Assembly (NCBI GenBank): GCA_934201705.1
Contig: CAKPXF010000006.1
Coordinates: 1 to 64,000 of the forward strand
DNA from: an uncultured Bacilli bacterium
Lineage (GTDB): Bacteria > Bacillota_I > Bacilli_A > RFN20 > CAG-631
Length of the DNA: 64,000 nucleotides
Reading direction: 5' to 3'
The notes under the pieces were generated by a model, which worked only from the letters and a program-made list of their open reading frames with translations, did no database searches and had not been told where the DNA came from. Below, piece by piece: positions 1-8,644 of this stretch (position 1 is the first letter of the stretch; each line of letters begins with the position of its first letter). The translations under genes and the position numbers were made by a program.

Positions 1-96
1 AGTAGTGGCTGTAAAGGTAGTGTAGCAGCATCAATTATTACTTTAATAAATTGCTTAGGATTATTAATTATCTTACGCAAAAAAAAATATAATTGA
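1..96 (+). CDS. C-terminal end of a surface protein with GCKG tail (partial)
   Basis: Frame 1 is open from the window edge to a TGA at 94-96. It encodes 31 residues: Ser-Ser-Gly-Cys-Lys-Gly-Ser, then about 18 hydrophobic residues, then Arg-Lys-Lys-Lys-Tyr-Asn. This is the same tripartite tail found at the ends of four other secreted proteins in the window (starting at 28212, 33793, 35831 and 40665), so the fragment is most likely the end of another exported, membrane-anchored protein. A terminator hairpin follows at 122-149. The body of the protein lies outside the window, so its function cannot be given. Confidence 0.6.
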   Translation, partial: SSGCKGSVAASIITLINCLGLLIILRKKKYN

Positions 97-121
97 ATAA
101 TAATTTGCAACAATAAATGAA

Positions 122-149
122 AAAAGCAACATCAAGCGATGTTGCTTTT
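122..149. terminator. Bidirectional intrinsic terminator
   Basis: A perfect 12-bp inverted repeat pairs AAAAGCAACATC (122-133) with GATGTTGCTTTT (138-149) around a 4-nt AAGC loop. A-runs and T-runs flank it, so it can end transcripts from both sides. It lies between the plus-strand fragment ending at 96 and the minus-strand lipoprotein gene ending at 172. Confidence 0.85.
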
Positions 150-171
150 AAAGGTTTAAACTTATTATTTA

Positions 172-1431
172 TTATTTTTCTAATGTTTTAACAGTTACTG
201 CCGTATCACCATAACTTAAATTGAAGTTTCCTTTTAATGAAACATCATAAGTTAAAGTACCACCAGCAAGCATTGCAATAATGCTTGAATCAGCAAGAGT
301 TGAAATTTCACTTGGAATTTTAACTTGACCTTTAATTGCAAATTCAAAATCAGCACCATTAATTGCACCTTTACCTTTATCAGAAATGTATAGAGAATAA
401 TTAAATACAAGAGTAGTTGGAAGAGATGGAATAATAGTTTCATTTACCATTTTAGCATATGCTGAATCAGCATAAGTTTTACTTAATTCTTCACAAACAT
501 TTGTAAATGAAGTTTTCCAATCTTCATATTTAAACGATGATTTTAATACTAATTGGTTCTTAGTTGTAGCTTTTGTAAATGTTACATATTTAGTATAATC
601 ATATTTATCATAGCTATTTACTAAATCAATAACATATTGTTTATCTTTTTCAGTGGCATTTTTAAATAATTCGCCATTAAACACGTTTTGGTCAATATAA
701 TTAACTAATTCTTCAGCAGTAATTTCTTTGTTCTTGAAGGCTTCAATCTTTTTTGCAGCTTCTTCAAAGGTAGATAAATCAATTTCAACTGGTAAATCAG
801 ATGTTTTTTCATCATTAATTGTTGTGTCCTTTAAGAAAGTAATAAATGATTTAGCGTATTCATTAATTTCCTTTTGCTCCATTGTTGATGAATTAGTAGT
901 AGTTTCACCATTTTTTGTTGTGCGTGTTGTAGAAGTTGCACCTTTTTGATAAGCTTCAGCAATAAGTTCAATTTTTGTAGGTTCACTACTTGTTGATGAA
1001 TCAGTTGAAGAAGTCGTTTCAGGGATACCACTTACTTCATATTGACCTGAAACCATAGCCTTAGTGTAAGATTCACAATTTGAAATATCAGCGTTGCCAT
1101 TTTCATATTTTCTTAAGCCAACCAAGTCTTGATTTGTTTGAGCTTCGGCTTCAGCCAAAACATTAGCTTTAACTCCCATTTCAATAGTTTGTCCTAATAT
1201 TGTGTTCTTAAAGTTAAGATCAACTTTACCTTCAACACTAGCACTAGCAGTAGCACCAAAGATATCTTTAGTACTTAATTCAACAAGGTCTGCTTTTGTT
1301 TTATCTTTCGTAGCAGTAACTATAGCATTACCATCTTGATAATCAATCTTCTTTTCTGCAGAATCACATGATGCGATTAAAGCTATAGATAATATAGATG
1401 TAAAAGCAAATAAAACTTTATTTTTTTTCAT
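172..1431 (-). CDS. Unknown lipoprotein (419 aa)
   Basis: The N-terminus is a clear type II signal peptide: Met-Lys-Lys-Asn-Lys, a hydrophobic core, then lipobox Ile-Ala-Ser-Cys at about residues 19-22. The mature protein should be lipid-anchored on the outer face of the membrane. The rest is hydrophilic with a Ser/Thr-rich stretch near residues 138-195 and beta-like segments towards the C-terminus. I do not recognise a family. The gene is monocistronic: it has its own promoter (TTGACT / TACAAT, 17-bp spacer), an AGGAG ribosome site just before the ATG, and a terminator after it. Confidence 0.8.
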   Translation of the reverse strand: MKKNKVLFAFTSILSIALIASCDSAEKKIDYQDGNAIVTATKDKTKADLVELSTKDIFGATASASVEGKVDLNFKNTILGQTIEMGVKANVLAEAEAQTNQDLVGLRKYENGNADISNCESYTKAMVSGQYEVSGIPETTSSTDSSTSSEPTKIELIAEAYQKGATSTTRTTKNGETTTNSSTMEQKEINEYAKSFITFLKDTTINDEKTSDLPVEIDLSTFEEAAKKIEAFKNKEITAEELVNYIDQNVFNGELFKNATEKDKQYVIDLVNSYDKYDYTKYVTFTKATTKNQLVLKSSFKYEDWKTSFTNVCEELSKTYADSAYAKMVNETIIPSLPTTLVFNYSLYISDKGKGAINGADFEFAIKGQVKIPSEISTLADSSIIAMLAGGTLTYDVSLKGNFNLSYGDTAVTVKTLEK

Positions 1432-1477
1432 AATTTTTGTCTCCTTTTAATGAATATATTATTCATTAGATAAGAAT

Positions 1478-1506
1478 ATTGTAGACTAAAACATAAAACT
1501 AGTCAA
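1478..1506 (-). promoter_or_regulatory. Sigma-A-type promoter for the lipoprotein gene ending at 172
   Basis: On the minus strand, -35 TTGACT (1501-1506) and -10 TACAAT (1478-1483) are separated by exactly 17 bp. The predicted transcript starts near 1471. Its 5' leader holds a small hairpin (AATGAAT/ATTCATT, about 1449-1467) before the AGGAG ribosome site. Confidence 0.75.
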
Positions 1507-1574
1507 GTTGTAACGACTTTTAGCATAATCAAATTCAATTTCTAATATTATTATACGAAAAAACTTGAAATTAG

Positions 1575-1605
1575 TAAAAAAAGAAAAGCCACTTATAAAG
1601 TGACT
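1575..1605 (-). terminator. Terminator of the nucleoside kinase gene
   Basis: Minus-strand hairpin with arms 1598-1605 and 1587-1594 (AGTCACTT / AAGTGGCT, one G-T pair) and a 3-nt loop. A T-rich tract follows. It starts directly after the stop codon of the gene ending at 1606. Confidence 0.8.
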
Positions 1606-3252
1606 CTATACATCCTTAAAGCAGCTACCACCAATAAATTCTCTTAATAAAGAATTACAAGGTATCCATTTATCATCAATTTCTTTAATATATTTTAAGA
1701 ATTTAATCAAACGATTAGCAGCAATATAATATGGACTATCTGAAGGTATTTCTCTTAAAGCAGGTAATGCTACCTTCTTTAAAACACAAAGCTCATAAGT
1801 AAGTGCTGAATTAAAAACAAAATCACAGCCTTCTTGATAAGGATAAATCCATTTAAATTCACCACGTCTTACAGAACGCCACATAGATAGTGTTCCTTCT
1901 GCAGAAGTTCCTCTAGTTCTTTTATCTCTTACAATTCTTCTTAATAAACGAATATCAGTATAAGAAATAGGGTTATCATTATCAATATTAATTTGGAATT
2001 GTGGAGCAATAAAAATTTTAAATTTTTGATGCTTTGGAATAGCAAATGATAGCTTATCATTTAAAGCATGAATACCTTCAATAATAATAGGTGTTTTAGC
2101 ATCGATTTTAATCTTTTCACCATAAGTAATATTACTAGTTTCAAAATCAAATTTAGGAAGAGATACCTCCTCACCATTAATTAAAGCTAAAATATGCTCA
2201 TTAAATAAATCAAGATCTAAAGCATAAATGCTTTCAAAATCATAATTTCCATCCTCATCTTTAGGACATAATTCTCTTTTTTTATAATACATATCTAATG
2301 ATATTTTAAGAGGTTTAATACCTCGAGACATCAATTCAATTCTAAGTCTATTAGAAAATGTTGTTTTACCAGATGATGAAGGCCCAGCAATACAAATTAA
2401 ACGAATATTATCAATATCCTTAGCAATGGCATCACCTAAAGCTGCAAGCATATTATTATGTTCAGTTTCACATAGATTTATAAAATCAATATAAGTATCA
2501 TCTTGAATTTGATCATTCATTTTAGATAATAATTCAGCATTACAAATCTTAGCCCATTTATGAGCTTTCTTTAAAACTCTTGAAAATGTTGGCTGATCAT
2601 CAAATGGAGGTATTTCACCACTATTTTCATAACGAGGATATTGAACAACTACTTGGTTATCATAGCTAAATAGCTTGAATTTAGATAAATAACCAGTTGA
2701 TGGAACCATATAACCATACATATAGTTTTCATAGCCATCACATTCATATGTATGACAATTCTTTTCAGGACGATATTTTAAAATAGCATCCTTATCCTCT
2801 TGTTTATTATCTAAATAATACTGATGAGCTTGCTCTTTAGTTATTGTTTTTCTAATTAATGGAATATCTAAGCTTACTAAGCGCTTCATTTCCTCAGTTA
2901 CATTTTTTATCATTTTAGAATCAGCAATAATACCGTTTGGACTTAAAATAGAAACAAGTAATGAACGAGAAATATTATAGCTTATTCTAACTTCATAATC
3001 AGGATATAAATTATGATAAGCCATAGCTATTAAATATCTTAAGCTAGTTTCATATACCTTAACAGCATCATATTCACTTAAATCAAGTAATGTTACTTCA
3101 CAATCATAGCAAAGTTCATATGTTAATTCACGTAAACGATTATTAACCTTAGCAACAAAATATTTTTTTTGTTCATTCTTATCTATTAAATCTTTAATTT
3201 GAGTTTTAGTTTCTAAAGTGAATAATTCACCTTTTATAGTTACTTTAAACAT
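1606..3252 (-). CDS. Uridine kinase-like nucleoside kinase with ThrRS-type N-terminal region
   Basis: This is a 548-residue member of the long uridine kinase / phosphoribulokinase-like P-loop family. The first ~60 residues resemble a TGS domain and residues ~60-230 the second additional domain of threonyl-tRNA synthetase, an arrangement known for this family in Firmicutes. The kinase domain starts near residue 285 with Walker A Gly-Pro-Ser-Ser-Ser-Gly-Lys-Thr-Thr (about 290-298), followed by the Asp-Met-Tyr-Tyr nucleoside-site segment and Ile-Ile-Glu-Gly-Ile-His. It probably phosphorylates a nucleoside in the cytosol; the substrate is not established by the sequence. It is divergent from aroQ, with a 150-bp shared intergenic region. 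Confidence 0.85.
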   Translation of the reverse strand: MFKVTIKGELFTLETKTQIKDLIDKNEQKKYFVAKVNNRLRELTYELCYDCEVTLLDLSEYDAVKVYETSLRYLIAMAYHNLYPDYEVRISYNISRSLLVSILSPNGIIADSKMIKNVTEEMKRLVSLDIPLIRKTITKEQAHQYYLDNKQEDKDAILKYRPEKNCHTYECDGYENYMYGYMVPSTGYLSKFKLFSYDNQVVVQYPRYENSGEIPPFDDQPTFSRVLKKAHKWAKICNAELLSKMNDQIQDDTYIDFINLCETEHNNMLAALGDAIAKDIDNIRLICIAGPSSSGKTTFSNRLRIELMSRGIKPLKISLDMYYKKRELCPKDEDGNYDFESIYALDLDLFNEHILALINGEEVSLPKFDFETSNITYGEKIKIDAKTPIIIEGIHALNDKLSFAIPKHQKFKIFIAPQFQINIDNDNPISYTDIRLLRRIVRDKRTRGTSAEGTLSMWRSVRRGEFKWIYPYQEGCDFVFNSALTYELCVLKKVALPALREIPSDSPYYIAANRLIKFLKYIKEIDDKWIPCNSLLREFIGGSCFKDV

Positions 3253-3348
3253 TTATACATCTCCTTATTCTATTATTAACACAATATTGTTTTTGCTAAT
3301 TAATAATATCATTTTAATGATTTTTTTTCAATAACATTATTTTGTTGA

Positions 3349-3377
3349 TTGTTTTAATAATTTACTTAGTTTATAAT
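3349..3377 (+). promoter_or_regulatory. Promoter of aroQ
   Basis: A consensus -10 TATAAT (3372-3377) is preceded by a weak -35 TTGTTT (3349-3354) with a 17-bp spacer. A GGAGGAAG ribosome site follows at 3383-3390. Confidence 0.6.
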
Positions 3378-3402
3378 TTGATGGAGGAAGTGAGTAAATG
3401 GT

Positions 3403-3831
3403 ATGAAGGTGTTAATTTTAAATGGACCTAACATTAATATGCTTGGAATTAGAGAAGTTAATATTTATGGTGAAAAAACATATAAGGATTTACTTAAAGA
3501 AATAAAAAAAACAAGTAAGGAATTAAAAATAAAGGTAAAAGTAAAACAAAGCAACTATGAAGGTAAATTAGTTAGTTATATTCAGCATGCTTTAAATAAA
3601 TATGACTATATCATTATTAATGCTGGAGCCTATACACATACTAGTATTGCTATCCTTGATGCTTTAAAAGCGATAAATGCTAAGGTTATTGAAGTTCATT
3701 TATCAAAGGTTGATGAAAGAGAAGATTTTAGAAAAACAAATTATATAAGAGAAATTGCTATTAAATCATTTAGTGGCAAACAAATATTAAGCTACATAGA
3801 TGCTTTAAACTATGTAAGTAAATTCAAATAA
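3403..3831 (+). CDS. aroQ: Type II 3-dehydroquinate dehydratase
   Basis: The enzyme converts 3-dehydroquinate to 3-dehydroshikimate in the shikimate pathway. The 142-residue length fits the type II family (about 145). Family motifs appear in order: Asn-Gly-Pro-Asn with Arg17 and catalytic Tyr22, Gln-Ser-Asn-Tyr-Glu-Gly near 49-54, Ile-Asn-Ala-Gly-Ala-Tyr-Thr-His at 72-79, catalytic His99 in Glu-Val-His-Leu-Ser, and Arg-Glu-Asp-Phe-Arg at 106-110. The usual Pro after Asn73 is Ala here, a mild change next to the active site. No other shikimate genes are adjacent. An upstream ATG at 3398 is closed after two codons, which supports the start at 3403. Confidence 0.93.
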   Translation: MKVLILNGPNINMLGIREVNIYGEKTYKDLLKEIKKTSKELKIKVKVKQSNYEGKLVSYIQHALNKYDYIIINAGAYTHTSIAILDALKAINAKVIEVHLSKVDEREDFRKTNYIREIAIKSFSGKQILSYIDALNYVSKFK

Positions 3832-3893
3832 TGTTTTTATTATTTTAAGATTGTGCTAAAACATTATGGTAGTGTTTTAAAGGAGTAGGTAAA

Positions 3894-5246
3894 ATGAAGC
3901 AAAAGGAAGTTAGTATTATCAATGGTTCATTGTTTAAAAATATATTTATTTTTAGCATTCCTTTAATGCTATCAAACTTATTACAGGTTTTGTTTAATAT
4001 GTCTGATATAGCAGTAGTTGGAAAGTTTGGTAGTAATACATCATTAGGTTCAGTTGGTTCAACTGTTACCTTAGTAACATTATTTACTGGCTTTTTAATA
4101 GGACTTGGAAGTGGTGTTAATGTTTTAGTTGCTAAATATATTGGTAGTCAAGACAAAGAAGGTACTAAAAAAACTTTAGGTACTTCTTTTATAGTATGTT
4201 TAATTTTAGGAATAGCTTTAGCCCTTTTAGGATTTATTTTTGCCAATGGCTTGTTAAAGATTTTAAAAACGAAGGATGATTTAATAGATGGGGCTACGTT
4301 ATATTTAAGAATATACTTTTTTGGAATGCCGGCAGTTGCTTTATATAATTATGGTAGTTCATCATTTTCAGCTATGGGAAATACCAAAAAGCCTTTAATA
4401 TTTTTGTTTATTTCAGGAATAATAAATGTTTTATTAAATTTATTCTTTGTTATTGTTTGTAAAATGGATGTTGCAGGAGTAGCTTTAGCTAGTATTATTT
4501 CACAATATCTATCAGCTTTCTTAGTTGTATTTGCATTATTTAAAATTAAAAATGATAATAAGCTTGAAATTAGTCATATAAAAATAGATAAAAGCAAAGC
4601 TATGGAGCTTTTAAAGCTTGGCCTTCCAGCTGGCTTTCAAAACTCTATATTTGCTATAGCTAATTTATTTATTCAATCAGGTGTTAATTCCTTTAATACT
4701 ATAATGGTTTCAGGTAATTCAGCTGCTGCTAATGCTGATTCTATAGTCTATGATGTAATGGCAGCTTTTTATATTGCTTGTGCTACATTTATTAGTCAAA
4801 ACTATGCTGCTAATAAAAAAGAAAGAATTATTCCTTCATACTTAATTAGTATGTTATATTCCTTCTTATTTGGTTTAGCTTTAGGCTTATCAATATTACT
4901 ATTAGGTGAACAATTCTTAGGCTTATTTACAACAAGCCAAGAGGTAATAGATGCTGGTATGAAACGACTTCAAATTCTTTGCTATTCATATGCTTTTTCA
5001 GCTTTAATGGATAATACCATTGCTGCTTCAAGAGGACTTGGAAAAACTATTGTTCCAACAATTATTGTTATTTCTGGTTCTTGTATTTTTAGAATAATAT
5101 GGGTTTATACTATTTTTGCTTATTTTAAAACTATTCCTTCACTTTATTTGATTTATATTGTTTCTTGGACAATTACTGGTGTTTCAGAATTGATTTATTT
5201 TATTCACATTTATAAGAAAAAAGTAAAGCTTAATGCTATTAATTAG
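3894..5246 (+). CDS. MATE-family multidrug/metabolite efflux transporter
   Basis: This is a polytopic membrane protein of 450 residues, the usual MATE size, with about 12 hydrophobic helices in two similar halves. The N-terminal segment (residues ~12-45, with Ile-Pro-Leu-Met-Leu-Ser-Asn-Leu and Met-Ser-Asp) and the Gly-rich loop around residue 75 are typical of bacterial MatE domains of the DinF/NorM type. It should export organic cations or other toxic compounds using an ion gradient; the substrate cannot be told. A GGAG ribosome site precedes the ATG. It lies 62 bp after aroQ and could be co-transcribed, but there is no functional link. Confidence 0.88.
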   Translation: MKQKEVSIINGSLFKNIFIFSIPLMLSNLLQVLFNMSDIAVVGKFGSNTSLGSVGSTVTLVTLFTGFLIGLGSGVNVLVAKYIGSQDKEGTKKTLGTSFIVCLILGIALALLGFIFANGLLKILKTKDDLIDGATLYLRIYFFGMPAVALYNYGSSSFSAMGNTKKPLIFLFISGIINVLLNLFFVIVCKMDVAGVALASIISQYLSAFLVVFALFKIKNDNKLEISHIKIDKSKAMELLKLGLPAGFQNSIFAIANLFIQSGVNSFNTIMVSGNSAAANADSIVYDVMAAFYIACATFISQNYAANKKERIIPSYLISMLYSFLFGLALGLSILLLGEQFLGLFTTSQEVIDAGMKRLQILCYSYAFSALMDNTIAASRGLGKTIVPTIIVISGSCIFRIIWVYTIFAYFKTIPSLYLIYIVSWTITGVSELIYFIHIYKKKVKLNAIN

Positions 5247-5545
5247 TTAATTGTTTCAAAATACTATAAAATAAAAATCATTTATTTAATAAGTCAATTA
5301 ATGAGTATTCATCTTTCCTAGGCTTAGAAATTTGATGATAAATTTTAATTGCACAACTATGCAAATTAGTATTTTTATTTTAAAAAAATGGTGAATCTAC
5401 ATGGTTGTGGATTCGCTTTTCAATGTGTAAGCATAACATTAATCTTACTAATAAAAGAATATGTGTAAAATATTATCAAACTTACAATCAAATAAATAAA
5501 CCTATATTACTATTTAGAAGGCTGTCGAAAATTGATTTTATTTAA
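5247..5545. other. Gene-free spacer before the rhs island
   Basis: About 300 bp of AT-rich sequence between the MATE gene and the first rhs remnant. It holds one strong terminator hairpin (5391-5420). I see no open frame with a plausible start. The rhs frame is closed at 5543-5545 (TAA), so the rhs sequence that follows has no start of its own. Confidence 0.6.
5391..5420 (+). terminator. Intrinsic terminator upstream of rhs module 1
   Basis: An 11-bp stem pairs GTGAATCTACA (5391-5401) with TGTGGATTCGC (5406-5416) around TGGT, followed by TTTT. It would stop read-through into the orphan rhs sequence, which fits a silent cassette. Confidence 0.75.
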
Positions 5546-6351
5546 AGAACCTTGACAGGGTTAATTTTAGAAATTTATAATAGTGGTGGAGTAATAGTAG
5601 CAAGATATGTATATGATGCATTTGGAAATCATAAGGTATATGATGGTTATTATAACGTTAATACAAATGATTCATTTATAGGAAACATTAATCCATTTAG
5701 ATATAAGAACTACTATTATGACAAAGAAAGTAATCTTTACTATCTAAATTCAAGATACTATAGTCCTATATATTATAGATTTATTAGTATTGATGATATT
5801 GATTACTTAAAAAGTGAAAGCATTAATGGTATTAACCTTTATACTTACTGTGAAAATGATTCGATTAATAGATAGGATCCTTCAGGAAACTTTGCTATTA
5901 GCACTTTCTTAATAGGATTAGCAATTACTTCGCTTGTAAGTTTGGAGTTATCGGAAATGTTTGGCGCACAAATTGCTGCTGGCATTACGGGTACAAACTA
6001 CATTCAAAGTTGGAGTTGTATGAGCGATGGATTATATAACGGCTTGTATATTGGATTAAATATAGCTTCTTCAATTGGTTCTATTGCCAGTAATTTAGGT
6101 ATGAAGTATGCGTCAAACAGGATTTTAAATAATATTATTCAAAATCCATCTCAAATAACGAATTACAAGTTATGGCAATTTGTAGATATACTACCCAATG
6201 GAGTGTAGGAACGTTGAATAAAGGAAATGCGGCAGGCAAAGAGTATGTTCTCCGTCAAACATATGATGGAAGATATATACAATGGCATCCAACCGGTTCT
6301 TCCTGGCATATTAATCAAAACCTTATTGGAAGATTAGCTAGGGTACATTAG
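5546..6351 (+). pseudogene. Orphan rhs-CT module 1: Rhs core end plus toxin-like tip (decayed)
   Basis: From 5552 the frame encodes the end of an Rhs repeat-associated core: Tyr-Asp-Ala-Phe-Gly-Asn, then Tyr-Leu-Asn-Ser-Arg-Tyr-Tyr and Arg-Phe-Ile-Ser-Ile-Asp-Asp. It reaches Asn-Arg, an in-frame TAG (5873-5875), and then Asp-Pro-Ser-Gly-Asn, the conserved end of Rhs cores. The same frame continues to 6208 with a Gly/Ala-rich hydrophobic segment. The last part (Gly-Asn-Ala-Ala-Gly-Lys to Trp-His-Pro and Trp-His-Ile-Asn, stop at 6349-6351) is in another frame, so there is also a frameshift near 6195. No N-terminal Rhs filament or start is present. In the Rhs family the part after DPxGN is the variable toxin; this one is unrecognised. 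Confidence 0.8.
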
Positions 6352-6411
6352 GTAAAATGTCGTTTGATTACATTACCAGCTTAAGATTTTACCCATAAAA
6401 AGGAGGACAAA

Positions 6412-6783
6412 ATGGTGGATAAAAAATACTGTTTGAATTATTTGAAAGGATTATTAAAATCTCTCTCATGTGATAGTTCTACACAACAACAAATGGTTCC
6501 TAAAGAGCTAGCGTGGAATATATCATCCGACATAGCCAATGAGTGGGATTATGAAAATATCAAGTTTTTTGTTGAAAATTTATTGGAGTGCAACCTTATA
6601 TCAATCGATATTGAAGAAAGTATAAAAACAATCTGTAATAATTTTGATGAAGTTTCATTAAATGGAGTTAAATTTGATCAAACAATTTGGACAACAGAAG
6701 GATTTGCTCATCATCCGTTTTGGGAAAATCAGCGAAAACTAGCTAAATATGTGCTTAATGAGCTTGACAAGATTAAACTGTAG
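6412..6783 (+). CDS. Putative immunity protein for rhs-CT module 1
   Basis: A 123-residue, soluble, acidic protein with no signal peptide. It has a strong AGGAGG ribosome site at about 6401-6406, 6 bp before the ATG. I do not recognise a domain. The immunity call rests on position: it directly follows the toxin-like tip of rhs module 1 and precedes the second rhs module, as immunity genes do in Rhs toxin arrays. Its intact frame, while the neighbouring toxin frame is broken, fits selection for immunity alone. It could also be an unrelated small accessory protein. Confidence 0.55.
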   Translation: MVDKKYCLNYLKGLLKSLSCDSSTQQQMVPKELAWNISSDIANEWDYENIKFFVENLLECNLISIDIEESIKTICNNFDEVSLNGVKFDQTIWTTEGFAHHPFWENQRKLAKYVLNELDKIKL

Positions 6784-6843
6784 CCAATTTTGCAGGAATA
6801 GATTTCAAAGTTGGTTTCCCACTTGTAGGGTTCGAGTTCCCCT

Positions 6844-6891
6844 TTGTGGCAACTCCTCATCCTGCCTTGAAAATATTGAATTTTGCCACAA
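6844..6891. repeat. 9-bp inverted repeat between the rhs modules
   Basis: TTGTGGCAA (6844-6852) and TTGCCACAA (6883-6891) are perfect inverted copies 30 bp apart. They sit in a junction that also contains a GGGTTCGAGT T-arm-like string (about 6827-6836). No T-run follows, so it is not a normal terminator. It may mark the edge of a recombined segment. Confidence 0.35.
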
Positions 6892-6924
6892 GATAAAGTA
6901 CAATTTACTTGTGTGGATATTCGC

Positions 6925-7618
6925 GTCATCGACGAAGAAAGTAATTTTTACTATCTAAATTCAAGATACTATAGTCCCATATATTATAGATTTATTAGTA
7001 TTGATGATATTGACTACTTAAAGAGTGAAAGCATTAATGGTATTAACTTTTATGCTTACTGTAGAAATGTTCTGACTAATTATTTAGACAAATCTGGACA
7101 TATGCCAAAATGGCTTGGTAACTTATTAACTTGAATTGGAATTGTTGTAGGTAATGCATTATTTGTTGTTGCGTTGGAGCGGCAGCCATTGGTTTATCTA
7201 CTACTGCAGTGTCAACAGCAATAACTGTTGCTACTATATCAACGTATGTTGTAGCAGGGGGAGTTGCTTTGCTTGGGGCAAGTGACGCTGTTGAATCTTT
7301 TTCTAGTTATTAGAGATTATGTGATGGGCGAAAATCAAACAACATATAATATAACTAGTGGTATTTTTAATATGTTGGTCTGGTATGGTTGGTCCAAAAA
7401 TTCTACAAAAAATTACTCAACGCGGTGGTGTTCCAAAGATATCAAATGGTAAAACCTTAGGGTATTCAATGGATTTCTTTGATAATAAAGGTAATTGGAG
7501 TTTTAGAATAGATGCAACAACATATGGCAATCCTAAATATCATAATAACCCTCATATCCATTATTTGGAAAGAGATGTTAAACAAGGTGGTATATCAAAG
7601 AGTGTCAAATATTTCTGA
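6925..7618 (+). pseudogene. Orphan rhs-CT module 2: repeated Rhs core end plus second toxin-like tip (frameshifted)
   Basis: From about 6936 the sequence repeats the end of the module 1 core almost exactly (Tyr-Leu-Asn-Ser-Arg-Tyr-Tyr, Arg-Phe-Ile-Ser-Ile-Asp-Asp-Ile-Asp). It then diverges completely after Asn-Tyr-Leu-Asp-Lys-Ser-Gly. The tip is split over several frames: a TGA at 7132-7134, a Gly/Ala/Val-rich hydrophobic stretch in another frame up to about 7310, and a last piece (frame of 7358-7618). That piece ends with Phe-Arg-Ile-Asp-Ala and Asn-Pro-His-Ile-His-Tyr, which could be part of a nuclease-like active site but is not assigned. The multiple breaks show it is inactive as an independent gene. 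Confidence 0.75.
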
Positions 7619-7641
7619 GAAATTATAAAAGGGTGGTTTTA

Positions 7642-7947
7642 ATGGGAAATCAAAAAAAGAAAAAAACAATAAAATATACAAAATGTTTTAAAGTATATGA
7701 AAAAGAATTAACATGGGATTTATTTATTAAATATTTAAATGATAATATGGAATTTTGTTTTTATTTGAACAATATAACAATTGATATTGCATTTCATTAT
7801 AAGAACAAAACAAAAGTATATGAATTAAATATTTCTTCAGGTGAAAATAAAACTAATTTAATTTTTAATTCAGTAGATGAACTTATTTCTTTTAAAGTTT
7901 TTAACAATAAATCACTTTATGATATTTGGGACGAATTAGAAAATTAA
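7642..7947 (+). CDS. Putative immunity protein for rhs-CT module 2
   Basis: A small soluble protein of 101 residues if started at the ATG at 7642, which has a GGGTGG ribosome site 5 bp upstream. The GTG at 7633 lies inside that site and is a poor start. The sequence is Lys-rich at the N-terminus and otherwise mixed alpha/beta in character, with no recognised domain. It lies 23 bp after the stop of the second rhs-CT tip and is followed by a terminator, so by position it is the cognate immunity gene. The frame is intact although the toxin tip is frameshifted. Confidence 0.5.
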   Translation: MGNQKKKKTIKYTKCFKVYEKELTWDLFIKYLNDNMEFCFYLNNITIDIAFHYKNKTKVYELNISSGENKTNLIFNSVDELISFKVFNNKSLYDIWDELEN

Positions 7948-7972
7948 TTAATAAATTAACATCTCATTAGTT

Positions 7973-8013
7973 AGATGCATTTGCCACTTTAAAGTAGTAG
8001 GTGCATCTTTTTT
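7973..8013 (+). terminator. Terminator after rhs module 2
   Basis: AGATGCA (7973-7979) pairs with TGCATCT (8002-8008). An inner ACTTT/AAAGT pairing extends the hairpin, and a run of Ts follows. Confidence 0.7.
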
Positions 8014-8015
8014 GA

Positions 8016-8309
8016 TATAATAAAACAGTTACTACTTTTGAATATAATGAGCAAGATAATATTAAAAAGATAACTCATAAAGTAACTTCATCTAAAACAT
8101 TAAATAAAGATTATTCATATTGGGAATATGATGGTTCATTATGGAAAATTGATTATTCAGGATTTTTAGATTATAGTATTTACTTTGCACTTTATGATTT
8201 TGATAACTGCAAAGCAGCTAAAATGATTAAGTTTGCTAATGCAGATACTGCATATACATATAAGTATGAGGATAATATTTCTAACAAGCTAATTGAAAGT
8301 AAGCGTTAG
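8016..8309 (+). pseudogene. Rhs/YD-repeat-like remnant cut by the IS66 remnant
   Basis: An open frame without a start runs from just after the terminator to TAG at 8307-8309. It begins with Thr-Thr-Phe-Glu-Tyr-Asn-Glu-Gln-Asp-Asn-Ile-Lys-Lys-Ile-Thr and ends with Tyr-Thr-Tyr-Lys-Tyr-Glu-Asp-Asn. These resemble YD repeats of Rhs proteins, but the middle part does not. Its last codons overlap the GTAAGCG that looks like an IS66 left end (8299-8305). It is probably a piece of an older rhs gene truncated by that insertion. The family call is tentative. Confidence 0.4.
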
Positions 8310-8377
8310 AAAAACCATCAATTTAAAATAATGTGAAAAAGTAATATACTTTCAAATTGATGAAGGAGTTAATAAAA

Positions 8378-8584
8378 ATGACTAAAGAACAATTTGAAAG
8401 TGGCTTAAAAGAAATTGAAGAAAGGAAAATTTCAATAGCAAAATTGTGTAAACAAAATAATCTAAACCCAGCAGATTTTTACTCAATGAAGTGGAAAAAT
8501 AAAAGTAAAGAAGTAAAGGTTAGTAAAGCAATTATTCCAGTAGATGTAGATAATGAAGTAGTAACATTTAAAATTAATGCGTAG
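8378..8584 (+). CDS. IS66-type accessory protein TnpA-like
   Basis: A 68-residue protein started at ATG 8378, with AAGGAG at about 8362-8367; the earlier TTG/ATG starts overlap that ribosome site. It has a helix-turn-helix-like core in which Ser-Ile-Ala-Lys-Leu-Cys-Lys-Gln-Asn-Asn-Leu-Asn is followed by Phe-Tyr-Ser-Met-Lys-Trp-Lys, the pattern of IS66 OrfA proteins (a helix-turn-helix followed by an Phe-Tyr-x-x-x-Trp-type motif). It is followed 60 bp later by the TnpB-like frame. Without TnpC it has no expected transposition function. Confidence 0.6.
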   Translation: MTKEQFESGLKEIEERKISIAKLCKQNNLNPADFYSMKWKNKSKEVKVSKAIIPVDVDNEVVTFKINA

Positions 8585-8644
8585 TTTTTTCAATAGAGAA
8601 GAAAAATGAAAAATTAATAGAATTAATAGTTAGGACAAGCTTAA

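Noticed and set aside
6820..6852. A possible 3' half of a tRNA (GGGTTCGAGT T-arm-like string followed by CCCC and GGCA)
   Set aside because: The T-stem pairs only after inserting an extra base, there is no matching acceptor 5' strand and no anticodon arm upstream. At best it is a decayed attachment-site fragment.
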